From: Anaerobacillus sp. CMMVII
GTDB taxonomy: Bacteria > Bacillota > Bacilli > Bacillales > Anaerobacillaceae
Assembly: GCF_025377685.1 (NCBI RefSeq)
Contig: NZ_JACEHK010000020.1
Span: 1 to 36,270 of the forward strand
Direction: 5' to 3'
Length of the DNA stretch: 36,270 nt
Position numbers and translations under genes: made by a program
Notes under the pieces: model-generated
The model's database searches: none
What the model saw: the letters and a program-made list of their open reading frames with translations, nothing else
What the model was told of the DNA's origin: nothing
In this document: in pieces, positions 18,710 through 27,562 of the stretch
Layout of the letters: each line of letters begins with the position of its first letter
How positions within the stretch are numbered: the first letter of the stretch is position 1

Positions 18710-19978
18710 ATGGGAAAGACCATGCTAGAAAAAATCCTCTCGTTTAAAAGTGGAACACAGGTATCTAGTGGAGAGTTAACCATTGTTGATGTCGATATGC
18801 TTGTTTCTCATGATGGTAATCGTCCCCAAGCGACTGATGTTTTTTACGAAATGGGTGGCGAACGAGTCTTTGATAAAGATAAAGTTAAATTGGTGATTGA
18901 CCACGCACCTACCGTTCCGAATCAGACAGCAGCAGCTATCCATGCGCAAATGAGGCAATTTGCGGATCAACAACAGGTTGAGATTATAGGACCGGGTGAG
19001 GGGATTTGTCATCAAGTAATTGCTGAAAGAGGTTATGTTTATCCAGGTAACTTATTAATGGGAACTGATTCTCATACTTGTACCTATGGTGCGCTCAATA
19101 TGCTTGGTATTGGAGTAGGTACTAGTGATTTAGCCGCTGTAATGCTTACTGGAAAGATATGGCTTAAGGTGCCAGAAACGATAAAAGTAGAATTAACAGG
19201 AGAGATTCCTGATGGTGTCTATCCAAAAGACATCGTTCTTGAATTGATACGAGTAATTAGAGCAGACGGAGCAACATATAAGGCATTGGAATTTTGTGGA
19301 GACGCTTTGAACTCTATATCAATTGAAGGGCGTATGACTATTTCGAATATGGCTGTAGAGGCTGGTGCGAAAACTGCAATATTTCCATACGATGACATTT
19401 TAAAGTCTTGGCTTGAGAAAAGACAAAACATAGCAGATCATCAACCGGTTTATCCAGATCCTGATGCTTCATACGAACATGTGATAACGATTAATGTTTC
19501 AGAGTTAAAGTCTCGGATCGCAATTCCAGATCAAGTTGAAAATGTAGTAAGTTCCGAAGCGCTAGGAATAAAAATCAATCAGGCTATTATCGGTACATGT
19601 GTAAATGGTAGATTAGAAGACTTGGAAGTTGCTGCACATATTTTAAAAGAGAAAAAGCTTGCAGATGATGTCCGGCTGTTTATCACTCCTGCCTCAAGAG
19701 AGATTTACTTACAAGCTTTAGAGAAAGGTTACATTGAAACATTTGTTAAGGCTGGCGCGAATATTGGTATTCCAGGTTGCTCAGGATGTACAGGAGGTGC
19801 CCATTTTGCTATCCCATCTGATGGAGATGTAGTAATCACTTCGGCTAATCGGAATTTTGTTGGCAGGTTAGGAAATCCCAAAGCAAGTATTTATCTAGCC
19901 TCTCCGGCAGTCGTAGCTCTTTCAGCAATTAATGGTAAAATTACCTTCCCTACTAATAAGGGAGGTGTAGCTATATGA
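18710..19978 (+). CDS. Aconitase/isopropylmalate-isomerase family large subunit (LeuC-like)
   Basis: About 422 residues from ATG 18710, which has GGGTGA at good spacing; an in-frame GTG at 18701 is possible and would overlap the previous gene. It belongs to the two-subunit hydro-lyases (LeuC, homoaconitase, dimethylmaleate hydratase). It shows DHAPTVPNQ, GTDSHTCTYGALNMLGIGVG and the 4Fe-4S ligands TCVNGR (near residue 295) and CSGC (near 356-359). The latter replace the GSCTNGR and CAMC of true LeuC. The family moves or adds water on an unsaturated acid. In this operon it would hydrate the MmgE/PrpD product to the lyase substrate. The small subunit follows with a four-base overlap. It is unlikely to be leucine biosynthesis, as no leuA or leuB is nearby. 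Confidence 0.85.
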   Translation: MGKTMLEKILSFKSGTQVSSGELTIVDVDMLVSHDGNRPQATDVFYEMGGERVFDKDKVKLVIDHAPTVPNQTAAAIHAQMRQFADQQQVEIIGPGEGICHQVIAERGYVYPGNLLMGTDSHTCTYGALNMLGIGVGTSDLAAVMLTGKIWLKVPETIKVELTGEIPDGVYPKDIVLELIRVIRADGATYKALEFCGDALNSISIEGRMTISNMAVEAGAKTAIFPYDDILKSWLEKRQNIADHQPVYPDPDASYEHVITINVSELKSRIAIPDQVENVVSSEALGIKINQAIIGTCVNGRLEDLEVAAHILKEKKLADDVRLFITPASREIYLQALEKGYIETFVKAGANIGIPGCSGCTGGAHFAIPSDGDVVITSANRNFVGRLGNPKASIYLASPAVVALSAINGKITFPTNKGGVAI

Positions 19979-20480
19979 TAAAAGGAAATGTTCATGTTTT
20001 CGGAGATCACATCAATACAGATGTAATTATATCAGCTAAAGGAAAGAATCGAAACAAAAAATAGAAGAAATGGCACCATATGTGATGGAAGATATCCGCC
20101 CTAATTTTTATAAAGAGATAACCGAAGGAGACATTATAGTCGCTGGTAAAAACTTTGGTTGTGGATCATCTAGGGAAGCTGCCCCAGCGGTACTGAAGGC
20201 GGCCGGTATATCAGCGGTTATCTCACCACTTTTTGCAAGAATATTTTATCGAAATGCAATAAATGTAGGGTTGCCAGTAATCACACTAGAAAGCGCTAAC
20301 AAAACCTTTTCCGCAGGGGAAACATTGGAAATAGACTTAGAGTTAGGAAAAATACTTAAAGTCGATTCAGGCATCTTAACAAACTTTCAACCTATTCCAT
20401 CGTTTATGATGGGTATTCTTAGAGAGGGAGGGTTAGTTCCCTACATTAAAAAAAATAAGAGATTTATTTTAAGTAATTAA
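19975..20480 (+). pseudogene. Aconitase/isopropylmalate-isomerase family small subunit (LeuD-like), one frameshift
   Basis: About 168 residues, the swivelling domain that completes the active site of the large subunit. The start ATG overlaps the large-subunit stop (ATGA). It begins MIKGNVHVFGDHINTDVIIS, a family hallmark. It then breaks in an A-rich stretch near 20045-20065 and continues as KESKQKIEEMAPYV. NFGCGSSREAAP and SPLFARIFYRNAINVGLPVI follow, both diagnostic of LeuD-type subunits. The C-terminus is ordinary (MMGILREGGLVPYIKK). It forms a heterodimer with the upstream product. Confidence 0.85.
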
Positions 20481-20506
20481 CTAATCATTAAGAGGAGGAA
20501 TTTTCT

Positions 20507-21498
20507 ATGAAAAGGATATTAATGTTCAGTGTTGTGGTTTTGGTATCAATCATGCTAGCTGCCTGTGGAAGTAAGTCCTCGAGTACTGGAGAAAATTATC
20601 CGTCAAAAGCGATTGAATTAGTGGCTGCTGGTTCCCCAGGTGGAGGGCTTGATTCACTTGCTCGTGCCGTTGATCAAGGTTTTAATGATGCTGGCTTAAG
20701 AGATCAACCATTTAATATTACTAATAATGGTGGTGGTGGTGGAAATCCCGCGAGAGCATATATGAAAGAAAAAAACGGAAATCCTTACCACTTATTATCG
20801 GAATCAAATCGAGTCTATATAAATAACTTAGTTGGAACTACAGAACTAGGTATTGACGATGTTACTCCAATCGCACGAGTTGCAACTGAATACTTAGTAT
20901 GGGTAGTTAAAGCAGACTCTGAATTTACAGATGCAATTCAAGTCTTAGATAAATTAAAAGAGGATCCACATTCTGTTCTATTTGGAGTAGGAACTGTTCC
21001 TAGTAATGACCAGATGAATGTCTTAAGACCTGCTAGTGAGTACGGAATTGACGTCAGTCAAATTGAAATTGTCGCCCATAACAGCGGAGGCGATTTAATA
21101 ACCCAATTAGTAGGCGGACATATTCCAATCGTTTCTACTGGTATTTCTGAAGCAATCGAATTCGTAAAATCAGGTGATGCTAGAATTTTGGCAGTATCGG
21201 CACCTGAACCATTGCAAGGTGAATTAGTTGATATACCAACTTGGAAGTCGCTAGGTATTGATGTTTCGATCTTACATTGGAGAGGGATTTTTGGACCTCC
21301 AAATATGCCGGAAAATACAGTTGAATACTGGGATAATAAATTTGGAGAGTTAGTCAATCAGAAGAATGGCAAGCGATTTTAGATAGGTATGGATGGTATG
21401 ATGCATATGCAGATTCTACAACTTTCCTAAAGGATTTAAAAGAAGAAAAAGCTAATATGGAGGGAATCCTTAAAGCTGTAGGAATGATAGATGAGTAA
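20507..21498 (+). pseudogene. tctC: TctC-family tricarboxylate-binding lipoprotein (one frameshift)
   Basis: About 330 residues. It is the extracytoplasmic solute receptor of a tripartite tricarboxylate transporter. The N-terminus is a lipoprotein signal peptide with the lipobox LAAC at about residues 17-20, so it is anchored outside the membrane. YPSKAIELVAAGSPGGGLDS is the family N-terminal strand and ligand loop. FGVGTVPSNDQMN and IPTWKSLGIDVSILHWRGIF follow. A break near 21360 separates the last ~45 residues (EEWQAILDRYGWYDAYADS to GMIDE). ATG 20507 follows AAGAGGAGG, 26 bases after the LeuD-like stop. The likely ligand is a di- or tricarboxylate fed to the enzymes upstream. Confidence 0.85.
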
Positions 21499-21545
21499 AA
21501 TTGTAATGCTATAGTGTGAATTTAATTATCTGAATTTTCATTAAA

Positions 21546-21600
21546 TAACTATGGTAACGTGTGACTTTTTTAAGATTAGGGCTACACGTTACCGTAGTTA
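21546..21600 (+). other. Long intergenic hairpin between tctC and tctB
   Basis: TAACTATGGTAACGTGT and ACACGTTACCGTAGTTA form a 17-bp stem with a single G-T pair around a 21-base loop. No T-run follows, so it looks more like an mRNA-stabilising or processing structure than a simple terminator. It would favour higher levels of the binding protein than of the membrane subunits. Confidence 0.65.
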
Positions 21601-21635
21601 AGTATAGTATTTAAGTTTTTTAGGAGGTGTAAGCA

Positions 21636-22105
21636 ATGGAATGGAATAAAGATCGCATAACAGGATTAGTAGGTTTCTTATTTGGATTATGTTTATTAAT
21701 TGCTGCTTTGAAGATTCCAAGTCCTCCTACGGCAACTTCTGATTTTATGGGTCCAGCGGCATTTCCTATTATCGTAAGCGTAATGGTGATATTGTGTTCT
21801 ATTGGTATCTTTTCTTCAATGAAAAATTTGTATCTAACAATATTGGTCTTCAAGATATTTTTCAAATGTTAATCTATGTAGGCGTGCTAATTGTGTTTTT
21901 GTTAATAGCACCTTATTTAGGTCTTGTTATAAGTTTCTTTTTATTACTATTTGTTTCCATGATGATTATTAAGAGAGAGAAGGTAATTAAAACAACCGTT
22001 CTTTCAGCTTCTATTTCACTATCTCTGTATATAATTTTTGAGTTCTTTTTGAATATAACGTTCCTGCATGGCCTTCAATATTTTACTAGGAAGAGAGGAG
22101 GTTAA
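21636..22105 (+). pseudogene. tctB: TctB-family small membrane subunit (one frameshift)
   Basis: About 156 residues with four predicted membrane helices, as usual for TctB. The first (LVGFLFGLCLLIAALKI) is followed by the typical PTATSDFMGPAAFPIIVSVM. The break lies near 21825-21840 (FSSMKN to VSNNIGLQDIF). The later helices are MLIYVGVLIVFLLIAPYLG, FFLLLFVSMMII and SISLSLYIIFEFFLNI. ATG 21636 follows TTAGGAGGTG. It associates with TctA in the membrane. Confidence 0.8.
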
Positions 22106-22108
22106 CTT

Positions 22109-23611
22109 TTGGAAACTATCTCGTTGTTAATTCAAGGTTTAGTGATGCTTTGACTTGGAGCAATTTATTTGCAGCTATTGTAGGAGCGGTTGTTGGAACT
22201 ATTGTTGGTATATTGCCAGGATTGGGTTCCTCCGCAACAGTAGCTATATTAATACCAGTAGCTTTTTCAATGCCTGCAGATAGTGGAATGATCATGATGA
22301 TTGCTGTTTATTTTGGTGCGATGTACGGTGCATCAACGACTGCTATCCTTTTAAATATTCCAGGGGCTCCATCGACAGTTATAGCTACAGCAGACGGATA
22401 CCCACTTGCTCAACAAGGGAGAGCTGGTCCAGCGATATCAATCACAGCCATTGGTTCCTTTTTCGGAAGTATGGTCGCCATTTTAGGCTTAATGTTTTTA
22501 ATTACCCCTTTAAGTAAATTTGCTTTGAAATTTGGTCCCATTGAATACACGGCAGTTATGATTTTTGCGCTAGTTATGGCAGCTACCTTAATGGGAGGGT
22601 CTTTATTTAAAGGGTTTCTCTCAATTGGTTTGGGCTTAACATTTGGTTTAGTTGGAATAGATTTACAAAGTGGAGTTAGTAGATTTACGTTTGGTTCAGG
22701 CCATTTAACTAGTGGGATCGATATGATTGTCATAATTATTGGTGTTTTTGGACTAGGTGAAGTGCTGTACTTTTTAGTTGAGCAAAAGAAAAATGTGAAT
22801 TCTGGAAAAGAATAGCGATAAAAGGTAGTCTTATTCCGACTAAGAAAGACTTAAAAGAATCAACCCCAGCCTACTTTCGGGAGCGATTATTGGGTTTTTA
22901 TCAGGTTTATTACCTGGTTCAGGGAGTACGATCGGTTCTTATCTTTCATATTCCTTTGAAAAGAGAATTTCTAAGCATCCAGAGCGTTTTGGTAAAGGAG
23001 AAATGAAAGGACTTGCAGCGGTGGATACAGCAAATAATGGTTCTGTTGGCGGGGCTTTAGTCCCGATGTTTTCGCTAGGAGTACCTGGATCTGGAACAAC
23101 AGCCGTTTTGTTAGGAGCCTTAATGATGTATGGAGTATCTCCTGGACCGCAATTCATTGCTAATGAACCGGATTTATTTTGGGCAATTGTAGCTTCACTA
23201 TTTATTTCTAATGTTGCTTTAATTGTTCTAAATTTACCTCTCATCCCTTTATTTGTAAAATACTAGATATCCCTTCTCGTATTTTAATGCCGTTGGTATT
23301 AGTGATTGCGATGATGGGAACTTACTCCGTTAATGGTTCTTTTAATGATTTGTGGTTACTTTTAATCTTTGGTGTACTAGGATTTTTTATGAAAGTATCT
23401 GGGTTATCGCCTGCACTATTAGTGTTGGCAATCGTATTAGGAGAAAAATTCGAAAGTTACTTTAGAAGAGCTATTATTGTATCTAAAGGCGACATGACAG
23501 CGTTTTTTACAAGTGGTATTAGTATGACATTAATTAGCGTTGCTTTAGCTTTTGTTTTATACGATATTTTCAAAACGGTTAGGGCAAAAAAGAAAAAGTA
23601 TAAAAAGTTAA
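22109..23611 (+). pseudogene. tctA: TctA-family large membrane subunit of the tripartite tricarboxylate transporter (frameshifted)
   Basis: About 500 residues, with roughly 11-12 helices expected. The start is TTG 22109 after GAGAGGAGG. Signature segments are GTIVGILPGLGSSATVAILI near residue 30, YGASTTAILLNIPGAPSTVI near 75 and AVDTANNGSVGGALVPMFSL near 310. The last is part of a second, internally repeated LPGSGS/LGVPGSGTTA half. Frame changes occur near 22140, 22815, 22885 and 23265. In the sequence as given, the last frame reads through into the following MFS gene. However, the other two frames stop at 23603 and 23611, right after A-runs at 23586-23606. A single homopolymer error would therefore restore a normal TctA end. 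Confidence 0.8.
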
Positions 23612-23652
23612 TCAATAACCAACTATTTTTTCAACTTGAAGAAGGAACCATA

Positions 23653-24779
23653 ATGAAGTTGCTATGGATAGTTATGATATGCCAAGCAGTTTATTCAATT
23701 ATTATAAGAGGTTCTCGACCAATTATATCTCTTTATGCAGATAATATCGGAGCTTCTCCGTTTTTTATAGGACTACTTGCAGCGGCCTTTGCTTTTCTTC
23801 CAATGTTATTTGCCATTTCAGTTGGTAAATGGCTAGATAAACAAGGAGCAAAAAAAATGACAATGATTGGTAGTATAGGGATGTTACTATCTTTTATACT
23901 ACCAGTCTTGTACCCGACATTATTTTCACTACTATTCAACCAACTCCTAATTGGGATTTCACACCTATGTATATTAATTTCCCTGCAAAAAACGGTTGGG
24001 AATATAGTAGGTGATCGTGATAGACTGATTGCTGCATTTAGTTTGTCAGGAGCTTTTGGAGAATTCGTTGGTGCAATATTAACGGGATATCTTTTTGAAA
24101 TGACTGGATTTCGTTGGACATTCTTGATAATGATTCTGTTTATTATCGTGGGACTAGTTTTTACAAGATTAATGCCTAATATGGTAAAGAAAGAACAAAA
24201 AAAATTGGTCGATAAAAAAGCAGAAAAAACTTGGAAGATGCTTAAAAATGTAAATCTTAGAAAAGCGCTGATTGTCAGTGGGTTAGTTCTTTTTTCTAAA
24301 GATTTGGTCGTAGCTTATTTTCCTGTTTATGGTAATTCTATCGGGTTGAGTCCATCTCAAATAGGGCTAGTTATAGGCTTGCTTTCTGCTATGTCAATGA
24401 TTATTAGATTTTTACAATCAGAATTGGTGCACACGATTGGAAGGGCCAGACTCATGGTCTTATTATTAGTTGTTAGTGGAATTTCTTTTATACTTATACC
24501 AACTACTAGTAGTCTACTTTTATTAATACTTATATCGTTGGTACTTGGAGCAGGACTAGGTCTTGGCCAACCATTAAGTTTAGTCTACACACTGAATGTC
24601 ACTCCTGAGACAGGCAAGGTGAAGTATTAGGATTGAGATTAACATTTAATCGAACTTCACAGTTTGTTGCTCCATTTATTTTTGGAGGAATAGGACAGTT
24701 TGCAGGCATTAATCCAATTTTTTTCGTTAGTGGAGCTATCTTGATAATAGGATCCTTTTTTACAAAAATAAGAGAGTGA
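23653..24779 (+). pseudogene. Major facilitator superfamily transporter (one frameshift; in-frame with TctA as given)
   Basis: About 375 residues from ATG 23653, with GAAGAAGGA six bases upstream. It has MFS-type alternating helices and the loop motif GKWLDKQGAKKMTMIGS near residue 60, the equivalent of the MFS motif A. SRPIISLYADNIGASPFFIG in helix 1 is typical of drug/metabolite exporters. A shift near 24610 moves the end to GEVLGLRLTFNRTSQ and FFTKIRE at 24779. It is the last gene of the catabolic operon and could export an end product or import a second substrate. The sequence does not show which. Confidence 0.75.
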
Positions 24780-24805
24780 TATTTGTTAAAGTGTAAGATT
24801 TCGAG

Positions 24806-24892
24806 TAAATAAGGGTGCCTGGCAACCGCGGATAACAAATAGTATTTTTATTTCTACAAGAGGCGATTTATTTATAACGCCTCTTAATTCTT
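24806..24892 (+). repeat. Dispersed repeat, copy B (shortened)
   Basis: This begins AGGGTGCCTGGCA and ends with the perfect hairpin AAGAGGCG/CGCCTCTT. It lacks the CGAAAAATCTTG and TGTTTCACA words of copies A, C and D. It lies after the MFS stop and at the 3' side of ComK cassette copy 2, the same relative position as copy A to cassette copy 1. It can terminate both convergent transcripts. Confidence 0.7.
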
Positions 24893-24992
24893 CCCCTCCG
24901 ATGTAATGAAGACATGGCAGCGAGCGGGTCATTACTTTAATCATTCGTTTGCAATTCTTACCTCCCTAGATTGATGGGTGTGCAATTCGCCT

Positions 24993-25817
24993 CTAACGAT
25001 ACAACCAATGTGTTTGTTCTACTTTCTTTGCAATAATTCTCCTACTCTCCACCGCCAACATTCCCACAACAGCCCCGTAGTAATACTGAATAAAGCTAGT
25101 GTTGATCTTGCTCTTTTTCCACTGGTAAACCGACTCCTTAAATCCCTTAATGATCGTCGGTAGGAATCGTTCGATAGGGTCACTTATCCTCTGGCTTCGA
25201 TAAGCAATCAATGCTCGATCCCATAACTGGCAAATATCCTTTGCTCGATCAAAGAATGGTTTGACGACTTTGACAAAGCTTTCTGGAACATAACTTGGGA
25301 CGTATGTGTAATCTAATTCTGCTAGTGTGATAGGACGAAGATCTTTTATTCTTTTTGTATTTGTTTCAAAAGAAATAGTTTCAGTAGAGATTTCTTGGCT
25401 TTGAACTGTTGGAACTGTAGAGGTTGGCGTTTCTTCGCGCTCTGTCAATTTTTCCGTTATCGCTCCGTCAAAATGGTGAAAGATGTAGACGTTGTGTGAG
25501 AAACCACCTTTTTCGCGTGTTGTATGGTGAATCGAGAGGATGCCTAACTGTTTAGCTTTACGTAACATTCTCTCAAAAGTAGAGCGGGAGATCCCGCCCT
25601 TTTTATCCTGTGTTGCTTCAACTAACTTGCAAATTCGTGCGTTACAGACGCCGATTATTTTGACACTAAAACGAGTCAGCTGCGAGAAGGCTAGAAGTTC
25701 ACTTTTTGTAAAGTTAGTTTTGAATTTTTCTACTACATGTTTGATCATATCGTTAAACTCTTGAAGGGAGTTAAATTGACTTAAATGAGCGAATTGGTTA
25801 ATGTGGCCTGATTTCAT
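24993..25817 (-). CDS. Winged-helix DNA-binding protein of the ComK cassette (copy 2)
   Basis: This 274-residue protein is intact and collinear with copy 1 (12610-13437). The winged-helix half is nearly identical. Differences cluster in the acidic/Ser-Thr linker around residues 130-155 and in the last 20 residues (RIIAKKVEQTHWLYR against RIIAEHKINVRHWLYR). This pattern of conserved DNA-binding half and drifting linker suggests both copies have been under selection. It is third in the leftward xre-comK-like-winged-helix order, 30 bases after the ComK-family stop. Confidence 0.75.
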   Translation of the reverse strand: MKSGHINQFAHLSQFNSLQEFNDMIKHVVEKFKTNFTKSELLAFSQLTRFSVKIIGVCNARICKLVEATQDKKGGISRSTFERMLRKAKQLGILSIHHTTREKGGFSHNVYIFHHFDGAITEKLTEREETPTSTVPTVQSQEISTETISFETNTKRIKDLRPITLAELDYTYVPSYVPESFVKVVKPFFDRAKDICQLWDRALIAYRSQRISDPIERFLPTIIKGFKESVYQWKKSKINTSFIQYYYGAVVGMLAVESRRIIAKKVEQTHWLYR

Positions 25818-25847
25818 GGAGATGTTCCTTTCTCGGCTAACGTGGAA

Positions 25848-26363
25848 TTAGTAATGGATAAGTTCAGGGGTACTACGTGGCATGCAGAAGGTTTTTTCGT
25901 TCGTAAAATGAGTAAAGCGGATGATGCATTGAGCAGTTCTGTACATTTGTTTTTCGATTGTATAGTAAGAAACAGGTAGCTTTAATTGCAGTTCGTTTTT
26001 GAAGGTAATCACCGTATGATTTTTTTGATATGGTGAAATAGAATGGACATGATCGTGGAAGATCCAGGAGCATTCAAATTGTGTAGGCGAATAGGTAGGA
26101 AACGCGTAGATGTGTTCAGTTGGATTGATCGGGATCGGTACTTTGTGTTTGGCTCCGGTAAGATAGGTAACAGCTGCTCGTCTTCCTTCATAGGTGGAGC
26201 CGCCCTTTAAGCAAGCTGCTTTGATGATCTGAAACGGTGTTTTTCGAATGTAAAGCTTACGATCTGTTTCAATGGCGATCGTATGATAGTCTGGATGTGC
26301 GACTGAGAGGAGGGCCAGTGTATCTTTGTTGACACTATAGTTTGCTAGGATTACAGTATTCAA
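25848..26363 (-). CDS. ComK-family transcription regulator (copy 2, intact)
   Basis: This 171-residue protein starts at TTG 26363, with AAGGAGTG nine bases upstream. A longer reading from ATG 26405 is possible, but its upstream frame is not kept in copy 1. ComK hallmarks in order are TPFQIIKAACLKGGSTYEGR, TGAKHKVPIPI, FPTYSPTQFECSWIFHDHVH, VITFKNELQLKLPVSYY and EKQMYRTAQCIIRF. The length is slightly shorter than B. subtilis ComK (192 residues). It has five T where copy 1 has four, keeping the frame open to PELIHY. It probably activates transcription at AT-rich boxes; its targets are unknown. Confidence 0.8.
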   Translation of the reverse strand: MNTVILANYSVNKDTLALLSVAHPDYHTIAIETDRKLYIRKTPFQIIKAACLKGGSTYEGRRAAVTYLTGAKHKVPIPINPTEHIYAFPTYSPTQFECSWIFHDHVHSISPYQKNHTVITFKNELQLKLPVSYYTIEKQMYRTAQCIIRFTHFTNEKTFCMPRSTPELIHY

Positions 26364-26455
26364 TTTTAAACACTCCTTAATGATGGTTTGGAAAGTAGCG
26401 ATCATGATTGAATTTCGTATGCTAGAAAGAAGAGTTACAGGAGACAGGAGTAATG

Positions 26456-26725
26456 TTACTCCTGTTCTTTGAGGTGTTTTTTGATGTCTGGTAGAACTTC
26501 ATGCTCAAATTTGAGCCAGTATTCAGAAGGGTAAGTGTCTAATGAAACAGCAATTAATAGTAATACATCATTTGAAAAATTTCGTTTTCCTAACTCAAGA
26601 TCACTTATGTATTGCTGGGTCAGACCAACTTCAGACGCTAGCTTATCCTGTGACCAACCTTTCTTATCTCTACTAGCTTTAATATATTTACCTAACTCGG
26701 AAGTCCAGACTAATTTTGGTTTCAA
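26456..26725 (-). CDS. XRE-family (Cro/CI) HTH repressor (copy 2)
   Basis: This 89-residue protein differs from copy 1 at about three positions (for example KASRDKKGW against KVSRDKKGW, and FEHEVL against FENEVL). It has the same TTG start, AAAGGA site and upstream operator at 26775-26794. It probably represses its own cassette and, because the operators match, the other copy as well. Confidence 0.85.
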   Translation of the reverse strand: MKPKLVWTSELGKYIKASRDKKGWSQDKLASEVGLTQQYISDLELGKRNFSNDVLLLIAVSLDTYPSEYWLKFEHEVLPDIKKHLKEQE

Positions 26726-27144
26726 TTATTTTCATTCCTTTTACTAACATTATGAAAAATAACTGAAACAAAACTTACAAACTATAGTATGTAACTGCTT
26801 GTTGTTATGAATAATAGGTGAAAATTTTATAGTTTTTTGTAATGTTCTGCTGAAAAAACAGAGGTGTAAGCAGTCAAATCAATGTTTAATAATTTGACTA
26901 ATGAGCTAAAGGAAAAGAAGTGCTAGGCACAACAAAGTAAAGCAGTTGATAGCAAGGTAGCCAGTGAGGATAGTGAATATGGACTGGGAATTAAGAAATG
27001 GAATCCATAAAAAAAATATTAGTTTATTTTATTCAACAAACGGATTGTTGAAGAGAGTTTTTTTGTAATATTATGTTGAAGAATGTCTGAGTGAATGGTA
27101 AATTTAAACAGTGTAGGAATTTTTATTAGGGGGTACTAATTTGA
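26726..27144. other. Intergenic region right of cassette copy 2
   Basis: This holds the cassette operator, the right end of the duplicated segment near 26860 and a word (AAGCAGTCAAATCAA) resembling one after repeat copy C at 32932. No complete gene is seen. Confidence 0.45.
26775..26794 (-). promoter_or_regulatory. Probable XRE operator overlapping the cassette promoter (copy 2)
   Basis: TTACAAACTATAGTATGTAA is identical to the copy 1 site at 14396-14415, while flanking bases differ. It contains TATAGT on the minus strand. Confidence 0.55.
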
Positions 27145-27494
27145 GATTAGAAAAGGGATCTTAGAGAGTTTTAGATCTTACAAGCAAAAGCTACTGTAGA
27201 TGTTAATGATATTACATTATTAATAGGAACGAATGATATTGGTAGATCAACAATATTAGAGGCATTGGAGATTTTCTTTACTAATAGTTTAGTTAAGATA
27301 GGACATGAAGATGTATGTGTCTATTCTGAAAATCAAAAATAACTATTGGATGGCGACTTCAGATATTCCTTCTAGCCTCGTTTATCGATTCTACTGCCGA
27401 AACTACATTACAACAAGAATCCCTCCTTAATGGTGAAAATCTTCTAGATATACATAAATTCTGTAGTAAAAAACTCTTACATTTATTCAAATAA
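27145..27494 (+). pseudogene. Remnant of an OLD-family ATP-dependent endonuclease (AAA ATPase)
   Basis: The N-terminus of an OLD/RecF-like ATPase is recognisable across several frames. FRSYKQK leads to ATVDVNDITLLIGTNDIGRST and ILEALEIFF. The Walker A lysine is replaced by arginine (GTNDIGRST instead of GxNxxGKST). A later frame reads IDSTAETTLQQESLLNGENL and ends at a TAA at 27494. At most ~115 residues remain of a protein usually 500-700 long, and no TOPRIM region is present. This is genuine decay rather than a single sequence error. Confidence 0.6.
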
Positions 27495-27562
27495 TTCCTC
27501 ACATATTAGATTAGTGAATTAAAAGGATATGCATTTAATGGTAAAAACGAGAGGTGAAAAAA

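Larger units (their letters stand above)
24806..26860 (-). repeat. Long direct repeat, copy 2 (ComK cassette plus 3' repeat element)
   Basis: This is the partner of 12412-14480. Together the two copies bracket the methyltransferase and the whole catabolic operon. Recombination between them would delete or amplify about 12.4 kb. Confidence 0.8.

Noticed and set aside
18710-20480. True leuC and leuD of leucine biosynthesis
   Set aside because: The Fe-S motifs differ from LeuC (TCVNGR and CSGC), no leuA, leuB or ilv genes are near, and the pair sits inside a GntR-controlled lyase and tricarboxylate transport operon.
23287-24630. A genuine TctA-MFS fusion protein
   Set aside because: A-runs immediately precede stops in both other frames, and the MFS part has its own start and ribosome binding site. 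It is kept as a finding to check, not as an annotation.
26009-26191. Minus-strand 60-residue frame overlapping ComK copy 2
   Set aside because: It lies wholly inside the ComK-family gene in another frame and shows no independent start signal or motif.
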